A DNA stretch of 64,000 nt from Prescottella sp. R16 (GTDB lineage Bacteria > Actinomycetota > Actinomycetes > Mycobacteriales > Mycobacteriaceae): assembly GCF_030656875.1 (NCBI RefSeq), contig NZ_CP130943.1, positions 124,001 to 188,000 of the forward strand, in the 5' to 3' direction. The first letter of the stretch is position 1. Each line of letters starts with the position of its first letter. Below are positions 54,550 to 64,000 of the stretch, in pieces. A program made the position numbers and the translations under genes. The notes under the pieces were generated by a model. It was not told the DNA's origin. It saw nothing but the letters and a program-made list of their open reading frames with translations, and made no database searches.

Positions 54550-55140
54550 ATGACCATCTCCCGCCGCCTGCCCCGCGCCCTCGCGATCACCGTCCCCGCC
54601 GTCGCGCTGCTCGCCGCGACCGCCTGCGGAACCGGCGACGACGTAGCGGCGTCGTCGACCACCACCGAGGTGAGCCCGGTCGCGATGTCGACGCAGAAGC
54701 CGGCCGACGCGGACCAGGGCACCGTCACCGCCAACCGGCTGTCCGTGGCCACCGCCGGCCGCGCCGCTCAGGCCGCGCTCGCCAAGTGCCAGGCCGACGG
54801 CCTCGGATATGTCACCGTGTCGGTGGTCGACCGGTTCGGCAACGTGCAGGCGATGCTCCGCGGCGACAACGCGGCCGAGCACACCGTCGAGGCGGCACGC
54901 CAGAAGGGCTACACGGCCGCCGCGTTCGGCGCGAACACCAGCGACCTCGCCGGTCGTGTGAAGGGCGACGGCCCGACGATCGCCGACCTGCCCGGCACCC
55001 TGTTCCTGCCCGGCGGCGTGAGCGTCAAGGTCGGCAACGCGTCGATCGCCGGTATCGGTGTCGGTGGCGCCCCCGACGGCAACGCCGACCAGGCGTGCGC
55101 CGCAGCAGGCCTCGCCGAGATCGCCGGGAGCCTGCGGTGA
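54550..55140 (+). CDS. HbpS/GlcG-family heme-binding lipoprotein
   Basis: The product has 196 residues with a signal and lipobox (LLAATAC near residue 26), so it is anchored outside the membrane. The GlcG/HbpS domain covers residues 60-196 (VSVVDRFGNVQAMLRGDNA, IAGIGVGGAPDGNADQACAA). In Streptomyces reticuli HbpS binds heme and tunes the kinase SenS. This gene is divergent from the kinase by 142 bases, the same layout. Heme binding here is inferred. Confidence 0.85.
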   Translation: MTISRRLPRALAITVPAVALLAATACGTGDDVAASSTTTEVSPVAMSTQKPADADQGTVTANRLSVATAGRAAQAALAKCQADGLGYVTVSVVDRFGNVQAMLRGDNAAEHTVEAARQKGYTAAAFGANTSDLAGRVKGDGPTIADLPGTLFLPGGVSVKVGNASIAGIGVGGAPDGNADQACAAAGLAEIAGSLR

Positions 55141-55802
55141 GAGCCGCCGTCGCACTGGTCGCCCTGACGGTCGTTGCCCTGACGACCGCCGCGTGCGGCA
55201 GTGGTGACGCCGTCGAATCTGCGCCCACCCCAGCCGCTTCCGTGCCGCCCACATCCGTGCCGTCCATATCCGTCTCGAGCGTCCCGGAGCCGACAGCATC
55301 GAACCCGGACCTGGACCGTCGCCTGATCGCGGCGACCAAGGCCGGTGACGTGGCGGAGGCCCTCACCCTGATCGACGCCGGCGCCGATGTGAACGCGAAG
55401 GACGCCGTGCAGGACTCGGCGTTCCTGTATGCCGGGGCGGAGGGGCTGAACGAGATCCTGCTCGCCACCCTGGAACACGGCGCGGACGTCCGCGCCACCA
55501 ACAGGTTCGGCGGTACCGCCCTGATCCCGGCCGCCGAGCACGGGCACGTCGACACGGTCCGCATCCTGATCCGGGCGGGTGTCCCGGTGAACCACGTCAA
55601 CGACCCCGGGTGGACGGCGCTGCTCGAGGCGGTCGTCTACGGGGACGGCTCGACGCGTTACGTCGACACCGTCACCCAGTTGCTCGACGCGGGTGCCGAC
55701 CCGTTGATCCGCGACGCGCACGGGCGCACGGCACTGCAGCATGCGCAGAACCGCGGTCAGCACGACATCGTCGGACTCCTGCGTGCGGCCGAGGAGAACT
55801 GA
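55137..55802 (+). CDS. Ankyrin-repeat lipoprotein
   Basis: The product has 221 residues: a lipobox (LTTAAC near residue 20), a Ser/Pro/Val-rich linker of about 35 residues, then four ankyrin repeats (DVAEALTLIDAGADVNAKD, HGHVDTVRILIRAGVPVNHV and others). It starts at a GTG overlapping the hbpS-like stop, so the two exported lipoproteins are made together. It may present a protein-binding surface to the HbpS/kinase pair. Ankyrin proteins next to redox genes are known in other bacteria. Confidence 0.85.
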   Translation: MRAAVALVALTVVALTTAACGSGDAVESAPTPAASVPPTSVPSISVSSVPEPTASNPDLDRRLIAATKAGDVAEALTLIDAGADVNAKDAVQDSAFLYAGAEGLNEILLATLEHGADVRATNRFGGTALIPAAEHGHVDTVRILIRAGVPVNHVNDPGWTALLEAVVYGDGSTRYVDTVTQLLDAGADPLIRDAHGRTALQHAQNRGQHDIVGLLRAAEEN

Positions 55803-55817
55803 GCCGGACGCCCGGGT

Positions 55818-57245
55818 TCAGTCCGGGTCCTGGATCCGCGCCCACGGCGACGCCGCCTCCAACTCGTAGGCGAGTTCGAGGAGGGTGCGTTCGTCGCCGT
55901 GGTGCGCGGAGAAGTGCATGCCCAGCGGCAGCCCCGTCGACGTGCGGTGCAACGGCAGCGAGATCGCCGGCCCGCCGGACACGTTGTTGAGCGGCGTGAA
56001 CGCCACATAGGTGGTCAGCCGGTCGAACAGGGTCTCGAAATCCAGTGCCGCGGAGAGATACCCGATCTTCGGGGTGGTGTGCGCGAGGACGGGGGTCAGG
56101 ATCACGTCGTACTCGGAGAACACGCGGTCCATGGTGCGGGCGGTGCGGTGCAGCCGGTACAGCATGCGCGGCGTCTCGACCATGTGCCGGCGGTACATGG
56201 CGGCCAGGCCGCGACTGAGATTGTCGGTCTTCGCGGCGTCGAACGTCGGCCCGAACATCTTCTTGCCGCCGATGAGGAGCGCGAACGACAGGAAACCCCA
56301 GTACATCTTGAAGTCGTGCAGGAAGTCGGCTCCGACGGGCAGTGGCACCTCCTCGACCCGATGTCCGAGCGACTCGAGCAGAGCCGCGGTGGCGTACACG
56401 GCCTTGCGGGTCTCGTCGTCGGTGGGCACCGCCGTCACCGAGTCGACGATCATCCCGATCCGCAGCCGGGACGATCCCGGACCCTCGACCAGCCGGACGG
56501 GCGCCAGTTTCGGGTTGCGGTAGTAGTTTTCGGCTGCCGCATAGAAGCGGGCACTGTCGCGGACCGAACGGGTCACCACGCCCTGCGCGATGATCCGGAT
56601 CGGCATCGTGTTGTCCGCCGCGTCCGCCACCGTCCGGCCCCGGCTCGGCTTCAACCCGACGAGACCACATGCGGCAGCAGGGATCCGGATCGAGCCGCCA
56701 CCGTCGTTGGCGTGCGCGAACGGCAGCGCACCCGATGCCACCAGGGCTGCCGCGCCGCCGGACGATGCCCCCGACGAATACTCCGGATTCCACGGGTTGC
56801 GGACCGGATCGTCGTCCGGATACTCGGTGGACGCACTGAACCCGAACTCCGGCAATCGGCTCTTGCCGATCGACACCGCCCCCGTCGACAGGAACTGGTC
56901 GACGAACGCACTGTTGCGCCGGGCCGGGGCCGGCGTGAACGCGTGACTGCCCTGACCGGTCGGCAGCCCCGCGACGTCGACATTGTCCTTCACGATCGTC
57001 GGTACCCCGGAGAACACGCCGGATCGCGGCAGGTCCGCGGACCGCAGTGCCCGCTCGAAGTCCCGCGCTTGGACACCGTTCACCGCGCCCTGCACGGACT
57101 CGGTGCGCTCGATCGCGGCCTCCACCACCTCCCGCGCCGACACCTCACCGGACGCGATACGGGCGGCCACACCGGTGGCGTCGAGCTCCCCGAGGGCGTC
57201 GTCGCGGAACGCATGGACACGGGCGCTGCGTGGTTCGTCGGCCAT
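55818..57245 (-). CDS. Amidase signature-family enzyme
   Basis: The product is 475 residues from the ATG at 57245; an ATG at 57311 would add 22 residues and neither has a clear ribosome site. The amidase Ser-cisSer-Lys triad is visible: Lys in IVKDNVDVAG, the serines in YSSGASSGGAAALVASG, and GGGSIRIPAA. The family hydrolyses amides including drug, nitrile-derived and aryl amides. It does not look like GatA because the neighbours are unrelated. It is divergent from the SOD-nrdF operon. Confidence 0.87.
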   Translation of the reverse strand: MADEPRSARVHAFRDDALGELDATGVAARIASGEVSAREVVEAAIERTESVQGAVNGVQARDFERALRSADLPRSGVFSGVPTIVKDNVDVAGLPTGQGSHAFTPAPARRNSAFVDQFLSTGAVSIGKSRLPEFGFSASTEYPDDDPVRNPWNPEYSSGASSGGAAALVASGALPFAHANDGGGSIRIPAAACGLVGLKPSRGRTVADAADNTMPIRIIAQGVVTRSVRDSARFYAAAENYYRNPKLAPVRLVEGPGSSRLRIGMIVDSVTAVPTDDETRKAVYATAALLESLGHRVEEVPLPVGADFLHDFKMYWGFLSFALLIGGKKMFGPTFDAAKTDNLSRGLAAMYRRHMVETPRMLYRLHRTARTMDRVFSEYDVILTPVLAHTTPKIGYLSAALDFETLFDRLTTYVAFTPLNNVSGGPAISLPLHRTSTGLPLGMHFSAHHGDERTLLELAYELEAASPWARIQDPD

Positions 57246-57335
57246 TCCCGCGAGTGTAGGAGCTGCGGTCACTCCTGTGTCGGATTCACTCAGATCCCCC
57301 ACCGCCGACATGAGTTCAAGAATGTGAACTTTTAA

Positions 57336-57351
57336 TTTCGGTTAGCCGAAA
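57336..57351. promoter_or_regulatory. Palindromic operator upstream of the SOD-nrdF operon
   Basis: TTTCGG-TTAG-CCGAAA is a perfect 6-4-6 dyad, 47 bases before the SOD start. It contains GGTTAGCC, the core of DtxR/IdeR/MntR-type boxes. The genes it precedes encode metal-dependent enzymes, which makes a DtxR-family regulator plausible. Confidence 0.6.
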
Positions 57352-57398
57352 CCTCGAGCTACGCTCGGTCCATCCGAACCACGGAAGGACGAAAACCC

Positions 57399-58993
<1,595 letters not shown>

Positions 58994-58997
58994 ATCC

Positions 58998-59483
58998 TCA
59001 ATCCGCGCGGTGCAGTTCGGCGCGCAGGTGATGCGTCATGGGGACGTCGTCGAACGCCATCCACATGTCGTACGTGAGGGTCCGCCCGTCGCCGGAGAGC
59101 TCCCAGCGGCGCCGGATCTCGTGGACCGGCTTGGCATTCGGTGACGCCCCCAACGTGTGCTGGGTGAAGTCGAGGACCCCGCCGACGGGCGCACCGCGCT
59201 GGATCTCCACGAAACCGGTCGGTTGCGTCACGAGCAGTTCGACGACACCGTCCGCCGACCGCAGATATCCGGTCTCGGTGTGCATCGGTGCCCCGCCACC
59301 CGCCTTGCGCGTGCGAGAGCGGTAGAACAGGAACGGTTTTCCGCTCGGCTCGAACTCGATCACCTCGTCGTACGCGAAGTCGTCGATCGTCGGGTAGTGG
59401 CCGGTGCCGCTGCCGGCCCACCGTCCGGCGAAGACGGCGAGATCACCGAGGGGGGCGAGCAGGTCGGGCTGCGTCTGATCCAT
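58998..59483 (-). CDS. Nitrobindin-like heme-binding beta-barrel protein
   Basis: The product has 161 residues. The family signature G-x-W-x-G-x-G is GRWAGSGTGHYPTI near residue 20, and the proximal histidine of nitrobindins is near the end (VPMTHHLRAEL). Members bind ferric heme and isomerise peroxynitrite or hold nitric oxide. It converges on nrdF with a four-base gap and sits nine bases before the GDT1 gene end. Confidence 0.82.
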   Translation of the reverse strand: MDQTQPDLLAPLGDLAVFAGRWAGSGTGHYPTIDDFAYDEVIEFEPSGKPFLFYRSRTRKAGGGAPMHTETGYLRSADGVVELLVTQPTGFVEIQRGAPVGGVLDFTQHTLGASPNAKPVHEIRRRWELSGDGRTLTYDMWMAFDDVPMTHHLRAELHRAD

Positions 59484-59492
59484 GCGCTCAGT

Positions 59493-60200
59493 CTAGGAAG
59501 AGCGCGGGGTCGGGGCCGGATCGTCCGACACCGCCACCGGGCGGGAACCCCGAACGGACCGCCGGACCAGCGCGGCCACGGCCGACACCGCGAGCACGCC
59601 GCCCGCGGCGATCGCCCCGGCCGGGCTGTCCGGGAACACGCCCTCGAGCAGCAGCCAGACACCGAACGCGAAGAACAGCACCGCCGCACCGATCCGGACG
59701 AACGCCTCGGGCAGATGCTTGCCGAGCAGGGCGCCGACCACGATCGCGAGCGCATCCGCGGCCACCATGCCGACCGTCGACCCGATCCACACACCCACCC
59801 AGTCGTTGTCGGCGGCCAGGGTGACCGTCGCGAGCATCGTCTTGTCGCCGAGCTCGGCGAGGAAGAACGCCGACGCCACCGCCAGGAACGCCGACCCGGT
59901 GACCTTGCGGGCCTTCTGCTCCTCCTCGTCGGAGAGCGAATCCCCACGCAGCGTCCACAAACCGAAGATCAGGAACGCGATACCGCCGAGCACGGACATC
60001 GCCGTGGTGGGGATCGCCGCCCCCAGGAAATGACCGACCCCGACGGACACCAGATGCACCACGGTCGTGGCAACGGTGATACCGGCGATCACCACCCACC
60101 AGCGGTAGCGCAGCGCGAACGTCATCGCCATGAGCTGGGACTTGTCACCCAGCTCGGCGAGGAAGATGACACCGAAACTCAGCAGGACTGCAGCCAGCAC
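59493..60200 (-). CDS. GDT1/TMEM165 (UPF0016) family manganese transporter
   Basis: The product is 235 residues from the GTG at 60200 and has six to seven helices. Both family signatures E-x-G-D-K-(S/T) are present (AELGDKSQL and AELGDKTML), one in each half, and form the cation path. Bacterial members such as MneA export manganese. An upstream frame to 60335 is open but belongs to the riboswitch leader. A manganese riboswitch precedes it, which supports the assignment. Confidence 0.88.
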   Translation of the reverse strand: MLAAVLLSFGVIFLAELGDKSQLMAMTFALRYRWWVVIAGITVATTVVHLVSVGVGHFLGAAIPTTAMSVLGGIAFLIFGLWTLRGDSLSDEEEQKARKVTGSAFLAVASAFFLAELGDKTMLATVTLAADNDWVGVWIGSTVGMVAADALAIVVGALLGKHLPEAFVRIGAAVLFFAFGVWLLLEGVFPDSPAGAIAAGGVLAVSAVAALVRRSVRGSRPVAVSDDPAPTPRSS

Positions 60201-60210
60201 GTCGATCGAA

Positions 60211-60256
60211 CCTCCGGATTCGTCGTTCTCGGAGGATGTCGGGAAACTTTCCTCCG
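60211..60256 (-). promoter_or_regulatory. Alternating SD/anti-SD segment (expression platform)
   Basis: On the minus strand CGGAGGA (60256-60250), TCCTCCG (60236-60230) and the ribosome site CGGAGG (60216-60211) follow each other. The middle element can pair with either flank. Pairing with the third hides the ribosome site ten bases before the GTG. Confidence 0.65.
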
Positions 60257-60284
60257 GCCCCGAACGCGCGGATGCGTTCACGGC

Positions 60285-60389
60285 CGAAGGTCTCGCCCAC
60301 CGGACGACGTCCGGTTCACTGCGCCGGGCGGGCACCCGGGTGAGGCCGGCCAGTATGTCGACGCAGCGATTGGGGGCTACTCCCCTTCG
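60285..60389 (-). ncRNA. yybP-ykoY manganese riboswitch
   Basis: On the minus strand the leader has the two diagnostic conserved blocks: AAGGGGAGTAG at 60387-60377 and GGCGAGACCTTC near 60295-60286. The terminal stem CGAAGG (60389-60384) pairs with CCTTCG (60290-60285). The position before a GDT1-family manganese transporter matches its known targets. The expected effect is raised expression when manganese is high. Confidence 0.87.
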
Positions 60390-60474
60390 CTTGCGTCGAC
60401 CATAGTTGCGCTTTTACGAAAGCGCAAAGGGCACAATAAGTTTGGGAAACCGAACTGGTGAAGTTCGGGAAGGC

Positions 60475-61341
60475 TCACGATTCCGGACGCGCCGCCGGAA
60501 CCGTCACTCGCACCCGCCGAATCGCGCCGCCGCGCAACCGAAGTGCCTCGTCCGGAACCCATGTGTCGGCCGTGCACACGAACAGATCGCGGCCGTCCAC
60601 CCCGCCGAGCGCCACCGCATACGGGTGCGGCACCGCGATCCGATCCGTCACCACGCCCGCCGCATCGACCCGGAGCACCAGATCGTTGAACGGCGACGCC
60701 ACCCACACCCCGGACTCGGCATCCATCGCGATACCGTCCGGCAGCACGGCCGGGTCGTCGAACGCGACGAGCACCCGGCGATCCACCAGGCTGCCGTCCG
60801 CCTCGATCCGGAACGTCGACAACCGCCCCGGCGTCGCCCGCGTCTCCGCCACGACCAACGTCGACCCGTCCGGCGTGATCGCCATCCCGTTCGCGAACAA
60901 CATCTGCTCCGCCACCACGTGCGCGCTGCCGTCCGGCTCGACCATCGCCAGATCCGCCGGCCGAGGCGGCGCCGGGGGAGCGCTGTCGTCGCCGTAGTTC
61001 CCCACGTACGCCCGCCCTCGCGCATCGACCGTCATGTCGTTGAGATGCCACGACGCGATCGCGTGCAGATCCGCGTGCACGGCCAGCGACCCGTCGTCCT
61101 CGACGCGATACAGCTTCCGCTCGTGCACGGACGCGACCAGCAGACGGCCGTCGGGCAGGAACCCCAGCCCCGCCGGATTCCCGGGCACCTCCGCCACCTG
61201 CTCGACGTCGCCCGTCGCGGGATCGAGCCGTAACACCAGACCGCTGTGGATGTCCGAGAACCACAACCGGCCGTCGTGCCACCGTGGGCACTCCGGGAAG
61301 ACCAGGTCCGACAGGATCGTCTCGACAGCGGTGTCCGTCAT
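60475..61341 (-). CDS. SMP-30/gluconolactonase/LRE family protein
   Basis: The product has 288 residues and folds as a six-bladed beta-propeller. Metal-site residues are seen in VFPECPRWHDGRLWFSD (Glu), HLNDMTVDARGRAYVGN (Asn, Asp) and LPDGIAMDAESGVWVA (Asp). Members hydrolyse lactones or organophosphates with calcium or zinc. No sugar genes adjoin it. It stands between the riboswitch leader and sodA. Confidence 0.86.
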   Translation of the reverse strand: MTDTAVETILSDLVFPECPRWHDGRLWFSDIHSGLVLRLDPATGDVEQVAEVPGNPAGLGFLPDGRLLVASVHERKLYRVEDDGSLAVHADLHAIASWHLNDMTVDARGRAYVGNYGDDSAPPAPPRPADLAMVEPDGSAHVVAEQMLFANGMAITPDGSTLVVAETRATPGRLSTFRIEADGSLVDRRVLVAFDDPAVLPDGIAMDAESGVWVASPFNDLVLRVDAAGVVTDRIAVPHPYAVALGGVDGRDLFVCTADTWVPDEALRLRGGAIRRVRVTVPAARPES

Positions 61342-61386
61342 GGCGTCGACCGTACCCAGCAGGCGGCGACCCGGCCCACAAATACG

Positions 61387-61419
61387 CGACGCCGCGCCCG
61401 GCATGCGGACGCGGCGTCG
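61387..61419 (-). terminator. Hairpin after sodA
   Basis: Arms 61387-61396 and 61410-61419 are perfect 10-base complements around a 13-base loop. On the minus strand CGTATTTG follows. It is a probable terminator of sodA. Confidence 0.6.
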
Positions 61420-61451
61420 ACGGATGCTCCTCGCGGAGCGGTGCCCGTGAA

Positions 61452-62081
61452 TCAGGCGGGGACGATCAGGCCGGCGGTCTGGGTGCGGGCCTTGGTGAAG
61501 CGGTCGGTGACGTCGGCCCAGTTGACGATGTTCCAGAAGGCCTTGACGTAGTCGCCCTTGACGTTCTGGTAGTCGAGGTAGAAGGCGTGTTCCCACATGT
61601 CGAGCATGAGCAGGGGGATCAGGCCGATGCTGATGTTGCCCTGCTGGTCGTAGAGCTGGACGATCTGCAGGCGCTGGCCGATGGAGTCCCAGGCGAGGAT
61701 GGACCAGCCGGAGCCCTGGATGGAGTTGGCGTTCGCGGAGAAGTGGTCGCGGAAGGCGTCGAAGCTGCCGAAGGCGTCGTCGATCGCGGCGGCGAGTTCG
61801 CCTTCGGGCTTGTCGCCGCCCTCGGGGGAGAGGTTGTTCCAGAAGACGGAGTGGTTGGTGTGGCCGCCGAGGTGGAAGGCGAGGTCCTTCTCCAGCTTGG
61901 TGGCCTGTGCGGCCATGGTGCCGTTGGCGCGGGCTTCGGCCATCTTCTCGAGGGCGGTGTTGGCGCCGGCGACGTAGGCCGCGTGGTGCTTGTCGTGGTG
62001 GAGTTCCATGATCTTGCCGGAGATGTGCGGCTCGAGTGCGGCGTAGTCGTAGGGGAGATCGGGCAGCGTGTAAACAGACAC
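61452..62081 (-). CDS. sodA: Manganese-type superoxide dismutase
   Basis: The product has 209 residues, from a GTG behind GAAGGGAAA. Ligands are in [32 protein letters not shown] and [12 protein letters not shown]. The discriminating position is glutamine (LYDQQGNI), as in the manganese enzymes of fast-growing mycobacteria, unlike the histidine of the second SOD in this window. It is the likely housekeeping enzyme and is monocistronic, with a hairpin terminator. Confidence 0.93.
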   Translation of the reverse strand: MSVYTLPDLPYDYAALEPHISGKIMELHHDKHHAAYVAGANTALEKMAEARANGTMAAQATKLEKDLAFHLGGHTNHSVFWNNLSPEGGDKPEGELAAAIDDAFGSFDAFRDHFSANANSIQGSGWSILAWDSIGQRLQIVQLYDQQGNISIGLIPLLMLDMWEHAFYLDYQNVKGDYVKAFWNIVNWADVTDRFTKARTQTAGLIVPA

Positions 62082-62318
62082 GAGTTTCCCTTCCTCAGGG
62101 GCGTGGCGCCCTGACGTGTGTGTTCGATGGGTCGTACTGATGATCAACCCAATCTCATTGGTACACCCTCCGCAACCACACTGCCGACGAGGGAATGCCC
62201 TCACAAAAAAGTTCGCCCACCCTGAACATGCTGAGAAACTCGGCTCTCGGACATCGCGGACCCGACACGGAATTGGGCCGGACGATGAACGGAACCTTAA
62301 GATTGCGGAGTGCCCCCC
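62082..62318. other. Divergent intergenic region between sodA and the acyltransferase
   Basis: About 240 bases without a gene. It must hold the promoters of both sodA and the acyltransferase. AT-richer patches occur near 62140-62165 and 62205-62215. CAGGGGC...GCGCCCTG near 62097-62114 can form a short hairpin in the sodA leader. I see no clear operator. Confidence 0.5.
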
Positions 62319-63476
62319 GTGACGCCCGTTCCAAATCCGCGGGCCGACCTGGCACCTCGAGTCGAACTGACCGGCGCGAACCTGCTCCGCACGATCGCCG
62401 TTCTCGCCGTCCTCTACTCCCACATCTCCTTCTATCTGATCGACGACCTCGGCTCCGGCTGGTGGGGCATCGACGCCGTCTACACCGTCTTCGTCGACGG
62501 CCTGAACCTCAACCAGCACCTGTCGTTCGTCGGCGTCGCGATCTTCATGACCCTCACCGGCGCCGTCATCACCCGATCCGCGATGCGGCACCACCCCGGA
62601 CGGTTCCTCCTCGACCGCGTCGGACGCCTCCTCCCGGCCCTCTGGATCGCCGTCGCCGCCGCGATCCTGCTCGTCCGGCTCGGCATCAACGGCATGTTCA
62701 GCGGACAGACCGGTATCTCCAACTCCGAGGCCGCACTGAGCTTCGTCCTCGGCGGCTTCTTCCTCAAACCCGAAGTCGCCGTCCTCGGCGTCACCTGGAC
62801 CCTCGTCGTCCAGATCCTCTTCTACTTCTACTGCGTCGCCGCCCGCCCGCTCCTGCGTACCCGCCCGATCGTCGTCCCGCTCCTCGGTGCGGCTCTGTGT
62901 GCGCTGGTCATCGCCTACAACCTGTTCGTGCCCCAGCCCTACACGGTGCCGATGCTGTCGAAGGTGGCGGCGACCCTGCCCACCGTGTTCCTCGGCCAGC
63001 TCATCTACCTCGCACTGTCACGGCTCGTCGACTGGCGCTGGGTCGTCGTCGGCGTTCTCGCCCAGATCGAGGTGGTGCGCCTGGCCACCGAATACCGCGT
63101 CTACTGGGCCGGCGACCGCTACCTCTGGACCATCGCCGTCGTCACCGCGCTCGTCCTGGTGCTCGGACGCTACCGAGGGCGCCCCACCCGCTGGGCGATC
63201 GTGCGCTGGACCGCGACCCGCAGCTACGCGATCTACCTCGTCCACACCCTGATCCTCTACCGGGTCTACGAGAACACCGTCGACCTGCTCGGCCGCACCG
63301 GCGCGATCATCGCCTTCCTGATCGTCACCGCCGCCGTCTCCGACGCGGTCTACCGGTGGATCGAAGTGCCCGCCGCCCGCTGGATCGGGGAACGCACCCG
63401 CAACATCGGACGCGACCGCGAACCCGCCGCATCCCCACAGGATCAGCCCCCGGTCGACACCCGGGAGCGCGCGTAG
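62319..63476 (+). CDS. Acyltransferase 3 family membrane protein
   Basis: The product is 385 residues from the GTG behind GCGGAG; a GTG three codons earlier is also open. It has about ten helices. The family start [20 protein letters not shown] carries the conserved histidine, and [20 protein letters not shown] the conserved R near helix two. It would transfer acyl groups to surface sugars or lipids at the membrane. The target is unknown. Confidence 0.85.
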   Translation: MTPVPNPRADLAPRVELTGANLLRTIAVLAVLYSHISFYLIDDLGSGWWGIDAVYTVFVDGLNLNQHLSFVGVAIFMTLTGAVITRSAMRHHPGRFLLDRVGRLLPALWIAVAAAILLVRLGINGMFSGQTGISNSEAALSFVLGGFFLKPEVAVLGVTWTLVVQILFYFYCVAARPLLRTRPIVVPLLGAALCALVIAYNLFVPQPYTVPMLSKVAATLPTVFLGQLIYLALSRLVDWRWVVVGVLAQIEVVRLATEYRVYWAGDRYLWTIAVVTALVLVLGRYRGRPTRWAIVRWTATRSYAIYLVHTLILYRVYENTVDLLGRTGAIIAFLIVTAAVSDAVYRWIEVPAARWIGERTRNIGRDREPAASPQDQPPVDTRERA

Positions 63477-63485
63477 GCTCGTCGT

Positions 63486-64000
63486 ATGTCCTGGTTCGAT
63501 GACCTGCTCGACGGCCGGATCGCCCGCCCGACGGCCACCATGGTGACGGCCGAACACGCCCTCCCCGGCCGCGACACCCCGATGCCGGTGCCCGCCACCC
63601 ACTACGTCAACGGACACCCGCTGCAACCGCCGTTCCCGGACGGCATGCAGACCGCGGTGATCGGCATGGGCTGCTTCTGGGGCGTCGAAAAAGAGTTCTG
63701 GCAACGCGACGGCGTCTACTCCACCGCCGCCGGATACGCCGGCGGCTACACCCCCAACCCCACCTACGAAGAAGTGTGCTCGGGTCGCACCGGACACACC
63801 GAAGCAGTGCTCGTCGTCTTCGACCCCACCGTCGTCACCTACGAGGACCTGCTCACCCAGTTCTGGGAAAACCACGACCCCACCCAGGGCATGCGGCAGG
63901 GCAACGACCACGGCACCCAGTACCGATCCGCGATCTACACGAACTCCGAAGAACAGGCCGCCGCCGCCGAGGCCACCGCCGAAGCCTTCGGAAACCGACT
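63486..64000 (+). CDS. msrA: Peptide methionine-S-sulfoxide reductase MsrA (3' partial)
   Basis: The visible 171 residues contain the active-site motif [13 protein letters not shown] near residue 61, the typical [20 protein letters not shown] and [12 protein letters not shown] 50-residue leader before the domain is normal for actinobacterial MsrA. The 3' end is outside the window. It repairs oxidised methionine and fits the oxidative-stress theme of this end of the window. ATG ten bases after the acyltransferase stop. Confidence 0.93.
   Translation, partial: MSWFDDLLDGRIARPTATMVTAEHALPGRDTPMPVPATHYVNGHPLQPPFPDGMQTAVIGMGCFWGVEKEFWQRDGVYSTAAGYAGGYTPNPTYEEVCSGRTGHTEAVLVVFDPTVVTYEDLLTQFWENHDPTQGMRQGNDHGTQYRSAIYTNSEEQAAAAEATAEAFGNR

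Noticed and set aside
60201..60335. N-terminal extension of the GDT1 gene
   Set aside because: It would translate the riboswitch platform. The family starts at VLAAVLLSFG, behind a real ribosome site.

Overview
The window is high-GC actinobacterial chromosome, most likely Rhodococcus or a close mycolate-containing relative. The evidence is close resemblance to mycobacterial and rhodococcal families (a GabD2-type aldehyde dehydrogenase, Zur-regulated zinc-independent ribosomal protein paralogs, acyl-CoA catabolic cassettes), frequent GTG starts and dense ATGA/GTGA gene overlaps. No tRNA, rRNA, CRISPR array, prophage or intact insertion sequence was seen.

Layout. 1-11051 (+): a catabolic and uptake operon with a flavin oxidoreductase (5' end outside the window), an SDR, a MaoC pair, a quinone-oxidoreductase-like enzyme, an acyl-CoA dehydrogenase, a complete Liv-type ABC importer and an acyl-CoA synthetase. 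It probably imports and activates a carboxylic acid and degrades it in beta-oxidation style. 11080-14359 (-): a two-gene ABC exporter with a TetR regulator. 14515-16068 (+): gabD2. 16119-18969 (-): a FecCD-type metallophore or cofactor importer. 19304-23374: a divergent zinc-starvation locus. It holds L32, L31 type B and a CobW-like protein with a degenerate P-loop on the minus strand, and L28, L33, S14, S18 and an intact CobW/COG0523 GTPase on the plus strand, with two Zur-like boxes between them. 23562-25666: a DHA2 drug exporter and an SPW-repeat membrane protein. 25799-30654: valine/methylmalonate-semialdehyde catabolism (mmsB, an MHS transporter, mmsA) with a divergent LysR regulator. 30676-34914: an SDR, a CopD-CopC-YcnI copper operon and two poorly known genes.

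34990-36768: a TM0106-type RecB-like nuclease, then a 27-residue hydrophobic peptide gene with a strong Shine-Dalgarno and a terminator. 36926-37693: an SDR. 37852-45017 (-): a tightly overlapped five-gene operon, SWIM zinc finger, DUF5691, MoxR AAA+ ATPase, DUF5682 and VWA, whose function I do not know. 45131-47492 (+): a divergent SAV_915/WXG-type module that looks like a secreted effector with a candidate partner. 47585-52524: RidA, a Baeyer-Villiger-type monooxygenase, hypotheticals, a DinB-like protein and a PadR regulator. 52642-55802: a response regulator and histidine kinase divergent from an HbpS/GlcG-like lipoprotein, resembling the SenS-SenR-HbpS redox/heme system of Streptomyces.

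55818-62081 has a manganese and oxidative-stress theme: an amidase, a superoxide dismutase overlapping a lone nrdF, a nitrobindin-like protein, a GDT1/TMEM165-family transporter behind a yybP-ykoY manganese riboswitch, an SMP-30 lactonase and a second superoxide dismutase. The window ends with a membrane acyltransferase and a truncated msrA.

The most interesting items are the SWIM-MoxR-VWA operon and its divergent effector-like module, the riboswitch with its alternating anti-Shine-Dalgarno repeats, the SOD-nrdF operon, the zinc-starvation ribosome locus and the tiny hydrophobic peptide gene.
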